This document shows positions 42,327 to 50,530 of a stretch of 64,000 bases of DNA, one piece after another. This DNA is from an uncultured Bacteroides sp. (lineage in GTDB: Bacteria; Bacteroidota; Bacteroidia; Bacteroidales; Bacteroidaceae): assembly GCA_944322285.1 (NCBI GenBank), contig CALUOR010000005.1:50763-114762 (forward strand). The letters run 5' to 3'. The number at the start of each line of letters is the position of its first letter. Within the stretch, counting starts at the first letter, position 1. Under the pieces are notes generated by a model. That model saw only the letters and a program-made list of their open reading frames with translations, was not told where the DNA came from and ran no database searches. The position numbers were made by a program, and so were the translations under genes.

Positions 42327-42500
42327 TATACCACTTCACTCTCTTTCCTTATATCTTTCAATCTCCCTACATCCACTACATCGATGCGATAATTCAGCGG
42401 GAAGAGTGGAACCAAGAGGTGTTCTTGCAGTATGGAAAAAGTAGGCTGATTTATGCTTTGGGAAAATCGGGAAACCGTACAAGCATCATTTTCCCATCAC
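42327..42500 (-). pseudogene. Possible C-terminal remnant of a lost gene
   Basis: On the minus strand an open frame without an ATG (opening after a TGA near 42501) reads ...QPTFSILQEHLLVPLFPLN followed by YRIDVVDVGRLKDIRKESEVV, then a stop near 42327. The composition looks protein-like, but no start exists and no family is recognised. The rest of 42312-42664 shows nothing convincing; a 76-codon plus-strand frame there has no family features. Confidence 0.3.
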
Positions 42501-42664
42501 ACCGTTAACCCTATTTTGATTGGTATTCCGACTGACTCCGTTCAGCAGCCTGTCGTCCTGCCAGACCAAGTCAGAATATACTTTCCCAATTCTCTTACAC
42601 TATTGTTTACTTTGCTATTAGAAAGGATATCATTGGAAAGCTCATCGAATTATTGCTTTACAGT

Positions 42665-43591
42665 TCAAAGAGTTGTTGTATAGTTAGAAAATGCTTCCTT
42701 TTTGTACTGCGCCGGCGACACCCCGCACTCCCGCTTGAAGAACTTCCCGAAGGCCGACTGGTCGCTGAAGCCCAGCATCTCGGCCACCTGCTGCACGGAG
42801 AGGGACGGATTGCGCAGGCAGACTTTGGCTTCACGGACAAGCAGGGATGTCAGGATGCTGCCTGCCGTGCGTCCGCGTGTCCGCTTCAGGGTGGCGGAGA
42901 GGGTGTCGGGCGAGACGCCTATCTGCCGGGCATACCACGACACTTCGTGCTGCTCGCGGCAATGGGTTTGGGCCAGGTAAAAGAAGTGCGAGGTGATGTC
43001 GTGCCAATGCCCGACGCCCGCCGTGCGCCGGTGCTGGTTCTGCCGGTAGAAAGTGTTCCACATCTCGTATTGCCAGGCGCAGGCCAAGGCTTGCAACTGT
43101 TCGCGGAGGAAAGGCCTCCTTTCCCCTGCCAGCAGGTCGTAAATCAGCTCGGACAGCAGCCGGACACGACGGGCGGTGGCCTCGTCCCAAGTCGTGAAAG
43201 GGGCTTGGGCAAAGTGTTGCATGCCGTCCGTTATCTTGTCGCGTATATCCCGGGTGCTTTCCATGAAGAAGCTTTGCTCGGCCATCACGAGGTGGGCGTC
43301 GAAGCCTCCGGTCAGCACCACGTCCTCCCACCGCGTGTTGCGCAGGAAGTCCACGTAGGCGGGCTCTTCGAAGCCGATGCGGTCGCCGTTGACCGTCAGG
43401 TGCAGTTCGCCACGGTGCACCAGCAGGAAGAGGTGGGGACACTTCTCCACATCAGGATTTCCCAGGCGGAGCGTGCGGCCCTGTATATGCGCCATGGCCA
43501 GGTTGTTGTCATACGCCGCCACATCGACCTGCCCGTCGCCTTCCATCCGTGCCTCCCGCAACCATGTCCTAAGTTCGTCTTCTATCTTCAT
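42665..43591 (-). CDS. AraC-family transcriptional regulator
   Basis: The 308-aa protein has an N-terminal sensing domain of the Bacteroidetes AraC type (cupin-like, about 1-180) and a C-terminal double helix-turn-helix: WYARQIGVSPDTLSATLKRT and the signature VQQVAEMLGFSDQSAFGKFF near the end. It is divergent from the RND efflux operon across a 200-bp region containing a 21-bp-spaced direct repeat, so it is the likely activator of that operon. The gene shares the high GC content of the operon. Confidence 0.88.
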   Translation of the reverse strand: MKIEDELRTWLREARMEGDGQVDVAAYDNNLAMAHIQGRTLRLGNPDVEKCPHLFLLVHRGELHLTVNGDRIGFEEPAYVDFLRNTRWEDVVLTGGFDAHLVMAEQSFFMESTRDIRDKITDGMQHFAQAPFTTWDEATARRVRLLSELIYDLLAGERRPFLREQLQALACAWQYEMWNTFYRQNQHRRTAGVGHWHDITSHFFYLAQTHCREQHEVSWYARQIGVSPDTLSATLKRTRGRTAGSILTSLLVREAKVCLRNPSLSVQQVAEMLGFSDQSAFGKFFKRECGVSPAQYKKEAFSNYTTTL

Positions 43592-43600
43592 ACTTCATAA

Positions 43601-43616
43601 CTTTACGGGCGTAAAG
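43601..43616. promoter_or_regulatory. Palindrome at the araC-type gene start
   Basis: CTTTACG-GG-CGTAAAG is a perfect 7-bp inverted repeat 10 bp upstream of the regulator ATG, overlapping a TATCTTTA -7-like element on the minus strand. Possible autoregulatory site. Confidence 0.4.
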
Positions 43617-43689
43617 ATACGGCAAAGCCTCCGGCGCGGAAAGCCTTTTCCATCTTCTTAGCACACTTAAAGCAAAAGAATGATAACGC

Positions 43690-43754
43690 CCGGATTCAGA
43701 CCAATCGCAGCCGGATTCGGACAAGGGCCGCCCGCGCGATGCCCCGTACCTTTG
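43690..43754 (+). promoter_or_regulatory. Direct-repeat activator site and promoter of the RND operon
   Basis: CCGGATTCAGAC at 43690 and CCGGATTCGGAC at 43711 are direct repeats exactly 21 bp apart, the usual geometry for AraC-family proteins. TACCTTTG at 43747-43754 is the -7 element, which puts the downstream repeat against the -33 region, as expected for an activator contacting polymerase. Confidence 0.6.
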
Positions 43755-43788
43755 CGCCCAAAACTCAATAATAAATCAGATGGTAAGT

Positions 43789-44886
43789 ATGAAGAGATTA
43801 TTTCGACCGGCAAGCCTTTGCGCCCTGTGCCTCATGGGACTTGCCGCTTGCAAGGATGCCCCGCAACAACCGGGCGGGACACAGTACAAAACCCTGACCC
43901 TCGCGCCGACGGACCGCGTCCTGACGCGCCAATACACCGCCACCGTGGAGGGCAGGCAGAGCGTGGAGATACGTCCGCAGGTGGGCGGCACCATCACCGA
44001 GGTATGTATCGACGAGGGTGCCCCGGTGCGCAAGGGGCAGACGTTGTTCGTCATCGACCAAGTGCCCTACCGGGCGGCCTTGCAGACCGCCGAAGCTAAT
44101 GTGAAGAGTGCCGAAGCCTCCGTGGCCACCGCCCGCATGACGGCGAACAGCAAGGAGACGCTCTATAATAATAAGGTAGTGTCGGCCTTCGACCTGCAGA
44201 CGGCCAAGAACGCCCTGCTGGAAGCCGAAGCCGCCCTGGCGCAGGCCAAGGCCCAAGAGACGAGTGCAAGGAACGACCTCTCCTATACGGAAGTGAAGAG
44301 TCCCGTGGACGGTGTCTCCGGCATGATACCTTACCGCGTGGGCGCCCTGGTCAGTTCAAGCATCGCCACCCCGCTGACCACGGTGAGCGACGACGAGGAG
44401 ATGTACGTCTACTTCTCCCTGACCGAGAGCCAGGTGCTGGCCCTTGTGCGCCAATACGGTACGTCCGACGAGGCCCTGCGCCAGATGCCCGCCGTGGAGC
44501 TTCGCCTCAGCGACGGCCGGCCTTACGCGCACAAGGGGAAGATAGACGCTATCAGCGGCACCATCGACACCTCTACGGGAGCCGTCAGCCTGCGCGCCAC
44601 CTTCCCCAACCCGGAGGGGATGCTGCGCAACGGGGGCAGTGCCACGGTCGTAGTGCCCTACCGGCGGGACAGCGTGCTGGTGGTGCCGCAGGAGGCCACC
44701 TACGAGATACAGGACAGGGTATTTGTGTATAGGGTAGTGGACGGCAAGGCCACCTCGACCCAAGTCACCGTCTTCCCCGTCAACGACGGGCAGGAATACA
44801 TCGTGGAGAGCGGCCTCCAGGCGGGCGATGTCATCGTGGCCGAAGGAGCCGGGTTGCTGCAAGAAGGCACATTGATAACTGACTGA
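43789..44886 (+). CDS. RND efflux periplasmic adaptor (membrane fusion protein)
   Basis: The start at 43789 (365 aa; 43780 is an alternative) gives a lipoprotein signal with lipobox MGLAAC. The lipoyl/barrel-sandwich halves are VEIRPQVGGTITEVCIDEGA and YTEVKSPVDGVSGMIPYRVG in adjoining pieces, separated by a short alpha-helical hairpin (AEANVKSAEASVATARMTAN). A beta-barrel and membrane-proximal domain follow. It joins the inner-membrane pump to the outer-membrane channel. A seven-unit tandem array separates it from the pump gene. Confidence 0.92.
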   Translation: MKRLFRPASLCALCLMGLAACKDAPQQPGGTQYKTLTLAPTDRVLTRQYTATVEGRQSVEIRPQVGGTITEVCIDEGAPVRKGQTLFVIDQVPYRAALQTAEANVKSAEASVATARMTANSKETLYNNKVVSAFDLQTAKNALLEAEAALAQAKAQETSARNDLSYTEVKSPVDGVSGMIPYRVGALVSSSIATPLTTVSDDEEMYVYFSLTESQVLALVRQYGTSDEALRQMPAVELRLSDGRPYAHKGKIDAISGTIDTSTGAVSLRATFPNPEGMLRNGGSATVVVPYRRDSVLVVPQEATYEIQDRVFVYRVVDGKATSTQVTVFPVNDGQEYIVESGLQAGDVIVAEGAGLLQEGTLITD

Positions 44887-44926
44887 ATGTAAATAGGATA
44901 GTGGTTCCAGCTTAGTTCCTTACCTT

Positions 44927-45090
44927 GGAACCGTCGTATCCATTGGGTGGAACCGTCGTATCCATTGGGTGAAACCAGCGTATCCACTGGGTGGAACCAA
45001 TGTATCCAAAGTATGGAACCCATGTATCCAAAGCATGGAACCCATGTATCCAAAGCATGGAACCTATGTATCCAAAGCATAGAACCTACG
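44927..45090. repeat. Tandem array, 22-bp unit, seven copies
   Basis: Units begin every 22 bp from 44927 (44949, 44971, 44993, 45015, 45037, 45059) and follow the pattern GGAACC-N3-GTATCCA-N6, with a partial eighth unit. The first two units are identical to each other, and units 5 and 6 are identical. The array fills the adaptor-pump gap inside the efflux operon; a minus-strand frame across it is an artefact of the repeat. Confidence 0.85.
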
Positions 45091-45127
45091 CAGACCCCTA
45101 TATATCTCATTTATTAACAAGAACATC

Positions 45128-48100
45128 ATGAAACTCAGAACCTTTATAGACCGCCCCATCCTGGCGTGCGTCATCTCCGCACTTATCCTGCTGGTGGGGC
45201 TTATCGGCTTGACCAACCTGCCGATGGAACAATATCCGGACATCGCGCCGCCCACCATCCGCGTGTCCACCACCTATACCGGCGCCAATGCCGAGACGGT
45301 GCAGAAGTCCGTGGTCGTCCCCCTGGAGGAGGCCATCAACGGCGTGGAGAACATGACCTACATGACGTCCACCTCCACCAACACCGGCGCGGGCGACATC
45401 ACCGTCTACTTCAAGCAGGGCACCGACCCGGACATGGCCACCGTCAACGTGAAGAACAAGGTGGGCGAGGCCGAGGGACTGCTGCCCGCCGAGGTGACCA
45501 AGATTGGCGTCACCGTGGAGAAGCGGCAGAACAGCCAGTTGAAAATCCTGGCCCTCTACGCGCCCAACGACGACTACGATCAGACCTTCATCAACAACTA
45601 CTTCAAGATAAACATCGAGCCGCGCCTGTCGCGCATCAGCGGCGTGGGCAACGTCAACGTGATGGGCGGCGACTATGCCATGCGCATCTGGCTCAACCCG
45701 CAACGCATGGCGCAGTACGGGCTGATGCCCTCGGACGTCACCGCCGTGCTGGGCGAGCAGAACGTGGAGGCAGCCACGGGCACCCTGGGCGAGGACTCGG
45801 AGAACACCTTCCAGTACGCCCTGAAGTACCGGGGGCGCTACGAGACGAGCGAGGAGTTCGGCAACATCGTCATCAAGGCCCTGGACAGTGGCGAGGTGTT
45901 GCACCTGAAGGACATTGCCGAGATAGAACTGGGCGCGCAGAGTTACGGCTACAACAGCGAGGTGTCCGGTCATCCCGGCGCCACGGCGATGGTGTCGCAA
46001 ACGGCCGGGTCGAACGCCAACGAGATTATCACCGAGATAGACAAGCTGATGGAGGAAGTGCGCAAGGAACTCCCCAAGGGCTTGGTGCTGGTAGACCTGA
46101 TGAGCACCAAGGACTTCCTGGACGCCTCCATCCACGAGGTGGTGAAGACGCTGGTGGAGGCCATCATCCTCGTCATTCTGGTGGTGTATGTGTTCCTGCA
46201 AAGCGTACGCTCCACCGTTATCCCCGCCATCTCAGTCATTGTTTCCTTAGTGGGTACGTTCGCCTTCCTCTACATCGCGGGCTTCAGTCTGAACTTGCTG
46301 ACGCTGTTTGCCCTGGTGCTGGTCATCGGCACGGTGGTGGACGATGCCATCGTGGTGGTGGAGGCGGTGCAGGCGCAGTTCGATGGGGGAGAGCGTGTGC
46401 CCTACAAAGCTACCACGCAGGCCATGGACGGCATTGCGGCGGCCATCGTCACCACGTCCCTCGTGTTCATGGCAGTGTTCATCCCCACGTCCTTCATGGG
46501 CGGGACGAGCGGCACATTCTACATGCAGTTTGGTCTGACGATGGCGGTGGCCGTGGGTCTCTCGGCGGTGAACGCGCTGACCACCTGTCCCGCTCTCTGC
46601 GCCCTCATCATGACACCCCATACGGACAAGCTGTCGGGGCAGAAGATGAGCTTCTCCAGCCGCTTCCACCATGCCTTCGAGGTCGCGTTCAATCGCCTGG
46701 TGCTGCGCTACAAGGGCGGCGTGCAGTGGTTCTTCCGCCGCAAGTGGCTGATTGGGGCGGGCCTGGCAGTGGCTGTCTTCCTGCTGGCCGTGCTGATGAA
46801 GACCACCAAGACAGGCCTTGTGCCCGATGAGGACATGGGCACCGTCTTCGTCAACGTCACCACCCCGCCGGGCAGCAGCCTGCACCAGACGGTCAAGGCG
46901 ATGTCCGAAGTGGAGGCGTGCGTCAAGGACATCCCGCAGATAGAGCGGTACTCCAACGTGTCGGGCTTCAGCATGATGGGCGGGCAGGCACCCAGCGGCG
47001 GCATGCTCATCATCAAGCTGAAGAACTGGGACGACCGCCCCAACGAGGAGGACAACATCAACGCCGTCATCAGCGAGATATACCGCCGTACGGCGGACGT
47101 GCATAGTGCCAAGATATTCGCCTTCGCCCAGCCCACCATCATGGGCTACAGCACGGGCAGCGGCGTGGAGCTTTATGTGCAGGACCGTGCCGGGGGCGAC
47201 ATCAACACCCTGAAGGAGCATACCGACCGCTTCATCACCGCCCTCAACCAACGGCCGGAGATACAGATGGCTTACACCACCTTTGACACCAAGTTCCCGC
47301 AATACCGCGTGGACGTGGATGCCGCCCGGTGCAAGCGCATGGGCGTCTCGCCCAGCGATGTGCTCAGTGTGATGTCCGGCTACATCGGCGGCAACTATGC
47401 GTCGAACTTCAACCGCTTCTCCAAGCTCTACCGCGTCTATGTGCAAGCCCGCAAGGACTTCCGCCTCGACACGGATGCCCTGGACAACATGTTTGTCCGC
47501 ACCTCGTCGGGTGAGATGGCCCCGCTCGGCCAGTTCGTCACCCTGACCAAGACCTACGGGCCGGAGACGCTCACCCGCTTCAACCTCTACAGCTCCATCC
47601 AGGTGAACGCCATGATGAACGAGGGCTACAGCAGCGGCGACGTCATCCGTGCCGTGGAGGAAGTGGCGCAGCAGACGCTCCCCGTGGGCTACGGCTACGA
47701 GTACAGCGGCATCACCCGCGAGGAGGCGGGCAGCGGGTCGAACACGATTATCGTCTTCGTCGTCTGTATCGTCTTTGTATACCTTATATTATGTGCGCTC
47801 TACGAAAGCCTGTTCGTCCCCCTCGCCGTGATGCTCAGTGTGCCTTTCGGCCTGTTGGGCAGCTTCGCCCTGAGCAAGGCGTGCGGCTTGGAGAACAACA
47901 TCTATATGCAGACGGGCCTCATCATGCTCATCGGCCTCCTGGCCAAGACGGCCATCCTCATCACCGAGTATGCCGCCACGCGCCGCCACCAGGGCATGAC
48001 GTTGGCACAGGCTGCCGTGTCCGCCGCCGCTGTCCGTCTGCGCCCCGTGCTCATGACGGTGCTCACGATGGTCATCGGCATGTTACCACTGGTCTTCGTC

Positions 48101-48259
48101 AGCGGGGCGGGTGCCAATGGCAATGTTTCCTTGGGCACGGGCATCGTGGGTGGCATGATTGTCGGCACCCTGGCCCTGCTCTTCGTGGTGCCATCGCTGT
48201 TCATCGTCTTTCAGGCGATAGAGGAGCGGGTGATGCCCCGAAGGACGCACGGCGAATAG
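45128..48259 (+). CDS. RND multidrug efflux pump, inner-membrane subunit
   Basis: A 1043-aa AcrB/MexF-type proton-driven transporter. TM1 begins at FIDRPILACVISALILLVGL; two large periplasmic loops (about 40-330 and 560-860) alternate with helices TM2-6 and TM8-12. The proton-relay aspartates are in the TM4 region VIGTVVDDAIVVVEAVQ, and the NIYMQTGLIMLIGLLAKTAI repeat marks TM10-11. Full length for the family. Substrates cannot be predicted; these operons export drugs, bile acids or solvents in Bacteroides. Confidence 0.96.
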   Translation: MKLRTFIDRPILACVISALILLVGLIGLTNLPMEQYPDIAPPTIRVSTTYTGANAETVQKSVVVPLEEAINGVENMTYMTSTSTNTGAGDITVYFKQGTDPDMATVNVKNKVGEAEGLLPAEVTKIGVTVEKRQNSQLKILALYAPNDDYDQTFINNYFKINIEPRLSRISGVGNVNVMGGDYAMRIWLNPQRMAQYGLMPSDVTAVLGEQNVEAATGTLGEDSENTFQYALKYRGRYETSEEFGNIVIKALDSGEVLHLKDIAEIELGAQSYGYNSEVSGHPGATAMVSQTAGSNANEIITEIDKLMEEVRKELPKGLVLVDLMSTKDFLDASIHEVVKTLVEAIILVILVVYVFLQSVRSTVIPAISVIVSLVGTFAFLYIAGFSLNLLTLFALVLVIGTVVDDAIVVVEAVQAQFDGGERVPYKATTQAMDGIAAAIVTTSLVFMAVFIPTSFMGGTSGTFYMQFGLTMAVAVGLSAVNALTTCPALCALIMTPHTDKLSGQKMSFSSRFHHAFEVAFNRLVLRYKGGVQWFFRRKWLIGAGLAVAVFLLAVLMKTTKTGLVPDEDMGTVFVNVTTPPGSSLHQTVKAMSEVEACVKDIPQIERYSNVSGFSMMGGQAPSGGMLIIKLKNWDDRPNEEDNINAVISEIYRRTADVHSAKIFAFAQPTIMGYSTGSGVELYVQDRAGGDINTLKEHTDRFITALNQRPEIQMAYTTFDTKFPQYRVDVDAARCKRMGVSPSDVLSVMSGYIGGNYASNFNRFSKLYRVYVQARKDFRLDTDALDNMFVRTSSGEMAPLGQFVTLTKTYGPETLTRFNLYSSIQVNAMMNEGYSSGDVIRAVEEVAQQTLPVGYGYEYSGITREEAGSGSNTIIVFVVCIVFVYLILCALYESLFVPLAVMLSVPFGLLGSFALSKACGLENNIYMQTGLIMLIGLLAKTAILITEYAATRRHQGMTLAQAAVSAAAVRLRPVLMTVLTMVIGMLPLVFVSGAGANGNVSLGTGIVGGMIVGTLALLFVVPSLFIVFQAIEERVMPRRTHGE

Positions 48260-48330
48260 GTCAAGATAGAGACTATGGTAAGCTGAAAATGTGTTACAAA
48301 AACAAGGATATAGACACACAGATTTCTCTT

Positions 48331-48440
48331 GTGTCCCCCACAGGATGCTCATTTGTCCCCCACGAGGGTCTCGTTTGTCCCCGACGAGGGCTTCGTTTGT
48401 CCCCCACGAGCACCTCGTTTGTCCCCCACGAGAAAACGGC
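48331..48440. repeat. Tandem array, 22-bp unit, five copies
   Basis: Units begin at 48331, 48353, 48375, 48397 and 48419, following TTGTCCCC-S-ACGAG-N3-CTCGT, where ACGAG and CTCGT can form a small hairpin within each unit. It fills the pump-channel gap of the efflux operon, mirroring the array in the adaptor-pump gap but with unrelated sequence. Confidence 0.85.
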
Positions 48441-48532
48441 CCTACAGATAGCTGTAGAGGGGGGTCTGCATACGACATCGTTTGTTGGGGCTTAAAATCC
48501 TTGATTAAGATAAAGATTTACAATAAAAGATT

Positions 48533-49912
48533 ATGAAACGAATAAGATATATAGTGATTTTCGTTTGGGGCGCCATGCTTGCCTCGTGCGGCGTCTATAC
48601 CCGATACGAGCGTCCCGCGCAGGCTTTGAACGGCCTCGACAGCCTCTATCGTCCGGAGAACCGTCCGGACACGGCGCGCTCCCTGGCTTCCCTCCGTTGG
48701 GAGGAACTCTTTACTGACCCATATTTGCAAGCTCTCATCCGGCAGGGCTTGGAGGCGAACACCGACCTGCAAGTGGCCCGCCTGCAAGTGGAAGAGGCGC
48801 AGGCGACGTTGCGGCAGAGCAAACTGAGTTACCTGCCCTCCGTAGACTTTGCGCCCGAAGGCGCCCTGAGCAGCTTCGACGGAGGCAAGGTGCAGAAGAC
48901 CTATAACGTCGGCGCATCCGCCTCGTGGGAGATTGACCTCTCCGGCAAGTTGACCAATGCCAAACGCCGTGCCCGTGCCGCCCTGCTGGAGAGCGACGCT
49001 TATAGGCAACTGATGCAGACGCAGGTCATCGCCACGGTGGCGGACAGCTACTATGCGCTGCTGATGCTGGACGAGCAAATCCGTATCACTGAGCAGACGG
49101 TGGAGAGTTGGAAGGAATACGTCCGCAGCCTCGAAGCCTTGCTCTTGGCGGGACAGGCCGACCGGGCTACCGTGGCGCAGGCCCGTGCCTCTCACCTGGC
49201 GGCGCAATCGTCTTTGCTCAGCCTCCAGCAGCAGGCCATCGAGCAGGAGAATGCCCTTTGCGCCTTCCTCGGACAGACGCCCCGGCACATCGAACGCGGC
49301 GTGATGGGCGACCAGCGTTTCCCGCAGTCGCTCAGCGTGGGCGTGCCGCTCGACCTTGTCGCCCGTCGCCCCGATGTCCGCCAGGCGGAAGCGCAACTGA
49401 TGCAGGCTTTCTACGGTGTCAACTCGGCCCGCTCGGCATTCTATCCCTCCATCACCCTCGGCGGTTCGGCGGGGTGGACCAACAGCGGCGGGGCGGTGGT
49501 CACCAACCCCGGCTCATGGCTCCTCTCCGCCGTCGGCTCGTTGGTGCAGCCCCTCTTCAACCGGGGGCAGAATGTGGCTAACCTGAAGATTGCCAAGGCG
49601 CAACAGCAGGAAGCCTTGCTCCGCTTCCGCCAATCGCTGCTTGATGCAGGTAACGAAGTGAATAACGCCCTGATGCAGTGCCAGACAGCCCGTGAACGCC
49701 TCCTCCTCGACCGTGAGCAAGTGTCTCAACTGCAGACCACCGTAATGGACACGCAACTGCTGATGGACAACTCCGCCGAGGTGAACTACCTGCAGGTGCT
49801 CACTGCCCGGCAGTCGCTGTTGTCTGCCCGCCTCACCGTGGCTCAGGACCGCTACGACGAGGCGCAGGGAGTCATCAGCCTCTACCATGCCTTGGGCGGG
49901 GGAAGCGATTGA
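48533..49912 (+). CDS. Outer-membrane efflux channel (TolC/NodT family)
   Basis: A 459-aa lipoprotein-type channel (signal to MLASCG, lipidated Cys about residue 19). It has the duplicated structure of the family: ADSYYALLMLDEQIRITEQT and LDLVARRPDVRQAEAQLMQA (shortened here by quoting only the core) precede the NodT signature FYPSITLGGSAGWTN. The long helices form the periplasmic tunnel. It completes the tripartite pump with the two genes upstream. Confidence 0.93.
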   Translation: MKRIRYIVIFVWGAMLASCGVYTRYERPAQALNGLDSLYRPENRPDTARSLASLRWEELFTDPYLQALIRQGLEANTDLQVARLQVEEAQATLRQSKLSYLPSVDFAPEGALSSFDGGKVQKTYNVGASASWEIDLSGKLTNAKRRARAALLESDAYRQLMQTQVIATVADSYYALLMLDEQIRITEQTVESWKEYVRSLEALLLAGQADRATVAQARASHLAAQSSLLSLQQQAIEQENALCAFLGQTPRHIERGVMGDQRFPQSLSVGVPLDLVARRPDVRQAEAQLMQAFYGVNSARSAFYPSITLGGSAGWTNSGGAVVTNPGSWLLSAVGSLVQPLFNRGQNVANLKIAKAQQQEALLRFRQSLLDAGNEVNNALMQCQTARERLLLDREQVSQLQTTVMDTQLLMDNSAEVNYLQVLTARQSLLSARLTVAQDRYDEAQGVISLYHALGGGSD

Positions 49913-49980
49913 GAAATACCTTTGTCTCGTGATACCTTATCCTGTTTTGTATTAATTACTCTTCATATACAAAGCAGAAA

Positions 49981-50016
49981 GTCCCCGCTCCCATCCGCGA
50001 CGGACAGGGCGGGGAC
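49981..50016 (-). terminator. GC-rich hairpin, terminator-like
   Basis: GTCCCCGC (49981-49988) pairs with GCGGGGAC (50009-50016), with an inner TCCG-CGA-CGGA stem; a TTTC run follows on the minus strand. It would terminate the small minus-strand transcript or block read-through from the efflux operon. Confidence 0.6.
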
Positions 50017-50045
50017 GCTTATTGATTGCCGCGTGTCTTTCCTCC

Positions 50046-50129
50046 TTATACCATCAGCGCAGCAACCAGCGAAAGGATGCAGGCTACTCGTATCAGACGC
50101 ATACTTGTTAATATGCAAGACTTCCTCAT
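50046..50129 (-). CDS. Possible 27-aa hydrophobic mini-protein
   Basis: ATG at 50129 reads MRKSCILTSMRLIRVACILS then VAALMV and TAA. A single hydrophobic helix with basic N-terminus resembles the very small membrane peptides that are common but poorly annotated in Bacteroides. A terminator-like hairpin lies 30 bp downstream. No family match is claimed; chance is a real alternative at this length. Confidence 0.3.
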   Translation of the reverse strand: MRKSCILTSMRLIRVACILSLVAALMV

Positions 50130-50189
50130 AATGAACAATCTAGCTTCATATAAGCTTCTTTTTTCCTAACGATATTCTATAACCGAAGT

Positions 50190-50252
50190 CTTCGGTTGTA
50201 AAACCGGAAGCTTCGGTTGTACAACTGAAAGCTTCGGTTATACAACCGTAAG
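50190..50252. repeat. Tandem array, 21-bp unit, three copies
   Basis: Units at 50190, 50211 and 50232 follow CTTCGGTTrTA-N-AAC-Y-G-N2-AAG, each nearly palindromic; a partial unit precedes (50174-50189). Confidence 0.75.
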
Positions 50253-50472
50253 TTTGAGCACAACTATCTACTTAACTTACTCCGGTTTTCCCAAAAGGAT
50301 TATTCAGTTTTAAAGCCAAGCCTCCGGAGATATTTAGCTGCGCGCTAAATTTATTTATTTCATTCACTTACTTATCTTATCCATTATTTTACATGGAAAG
50401 GAGGATAAAGTTGACATTTACCAAAATCGTCAAAACCCCATAAACCATTAACGTTCAATCATATTTTCGCGA

Positions 50473-50507
50473 TTTGCTCTGTATCTCACTTTTTTGCCTT
50501 ATCTTTG
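50473..50507 (+). promoter_or_regulatory. Promoter of the acetyltransferase gene
   Basis: TTTG (50473-50476), 23 nt, TATCTTTG (50500-50507), 23 bp before the ATG at 50531. Confidence 0.45.
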
Positions 50508-50530
50508 CACCCGCTTAAACAAATAGAAAT

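Larger units (their letters stand above)
49913..50530. other. Non-coding region after the efflux operon
   Basis: Contents in order: a strong GC-rich hairpin (49981-50016), a possible 27-codon minus-strand gene (50046-50129), a 21-bp-period array (50190-50252), an AT-rich stretch, and the promoter of the acetyltransferase gene (50473-50507). No larger gene is seen. Confidence 0.6.

Noticed and set aside
42453-42683. Plus-strand 76-codon frame after pckA
   Set aside because: No promoter, no signal or domain pattern, and it overlaps the AraC gene end; composition looks random.
44700-45110. Minus-strand 136-codon frame with repeated WIHRFH-like words
   Set aside because: It is the translation of the 22-bp tandem array and the antisense of the adaptor gene. 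Repetition follows the DNA repeat, not a protein family.
45107-47446. Long histidine-rich minus-strand frames (up to 399 codons) opposite the RND pump gene
   Set aside because: They lie wholly antisense to a full-length RND transporter. Long open antisense frames are expected there from its GC-rich codon bias.
44927-48440. CRISPR array
   Set aside because: Units follow each other without spacers, are too short, vary in sequence, and no cas genes are present.
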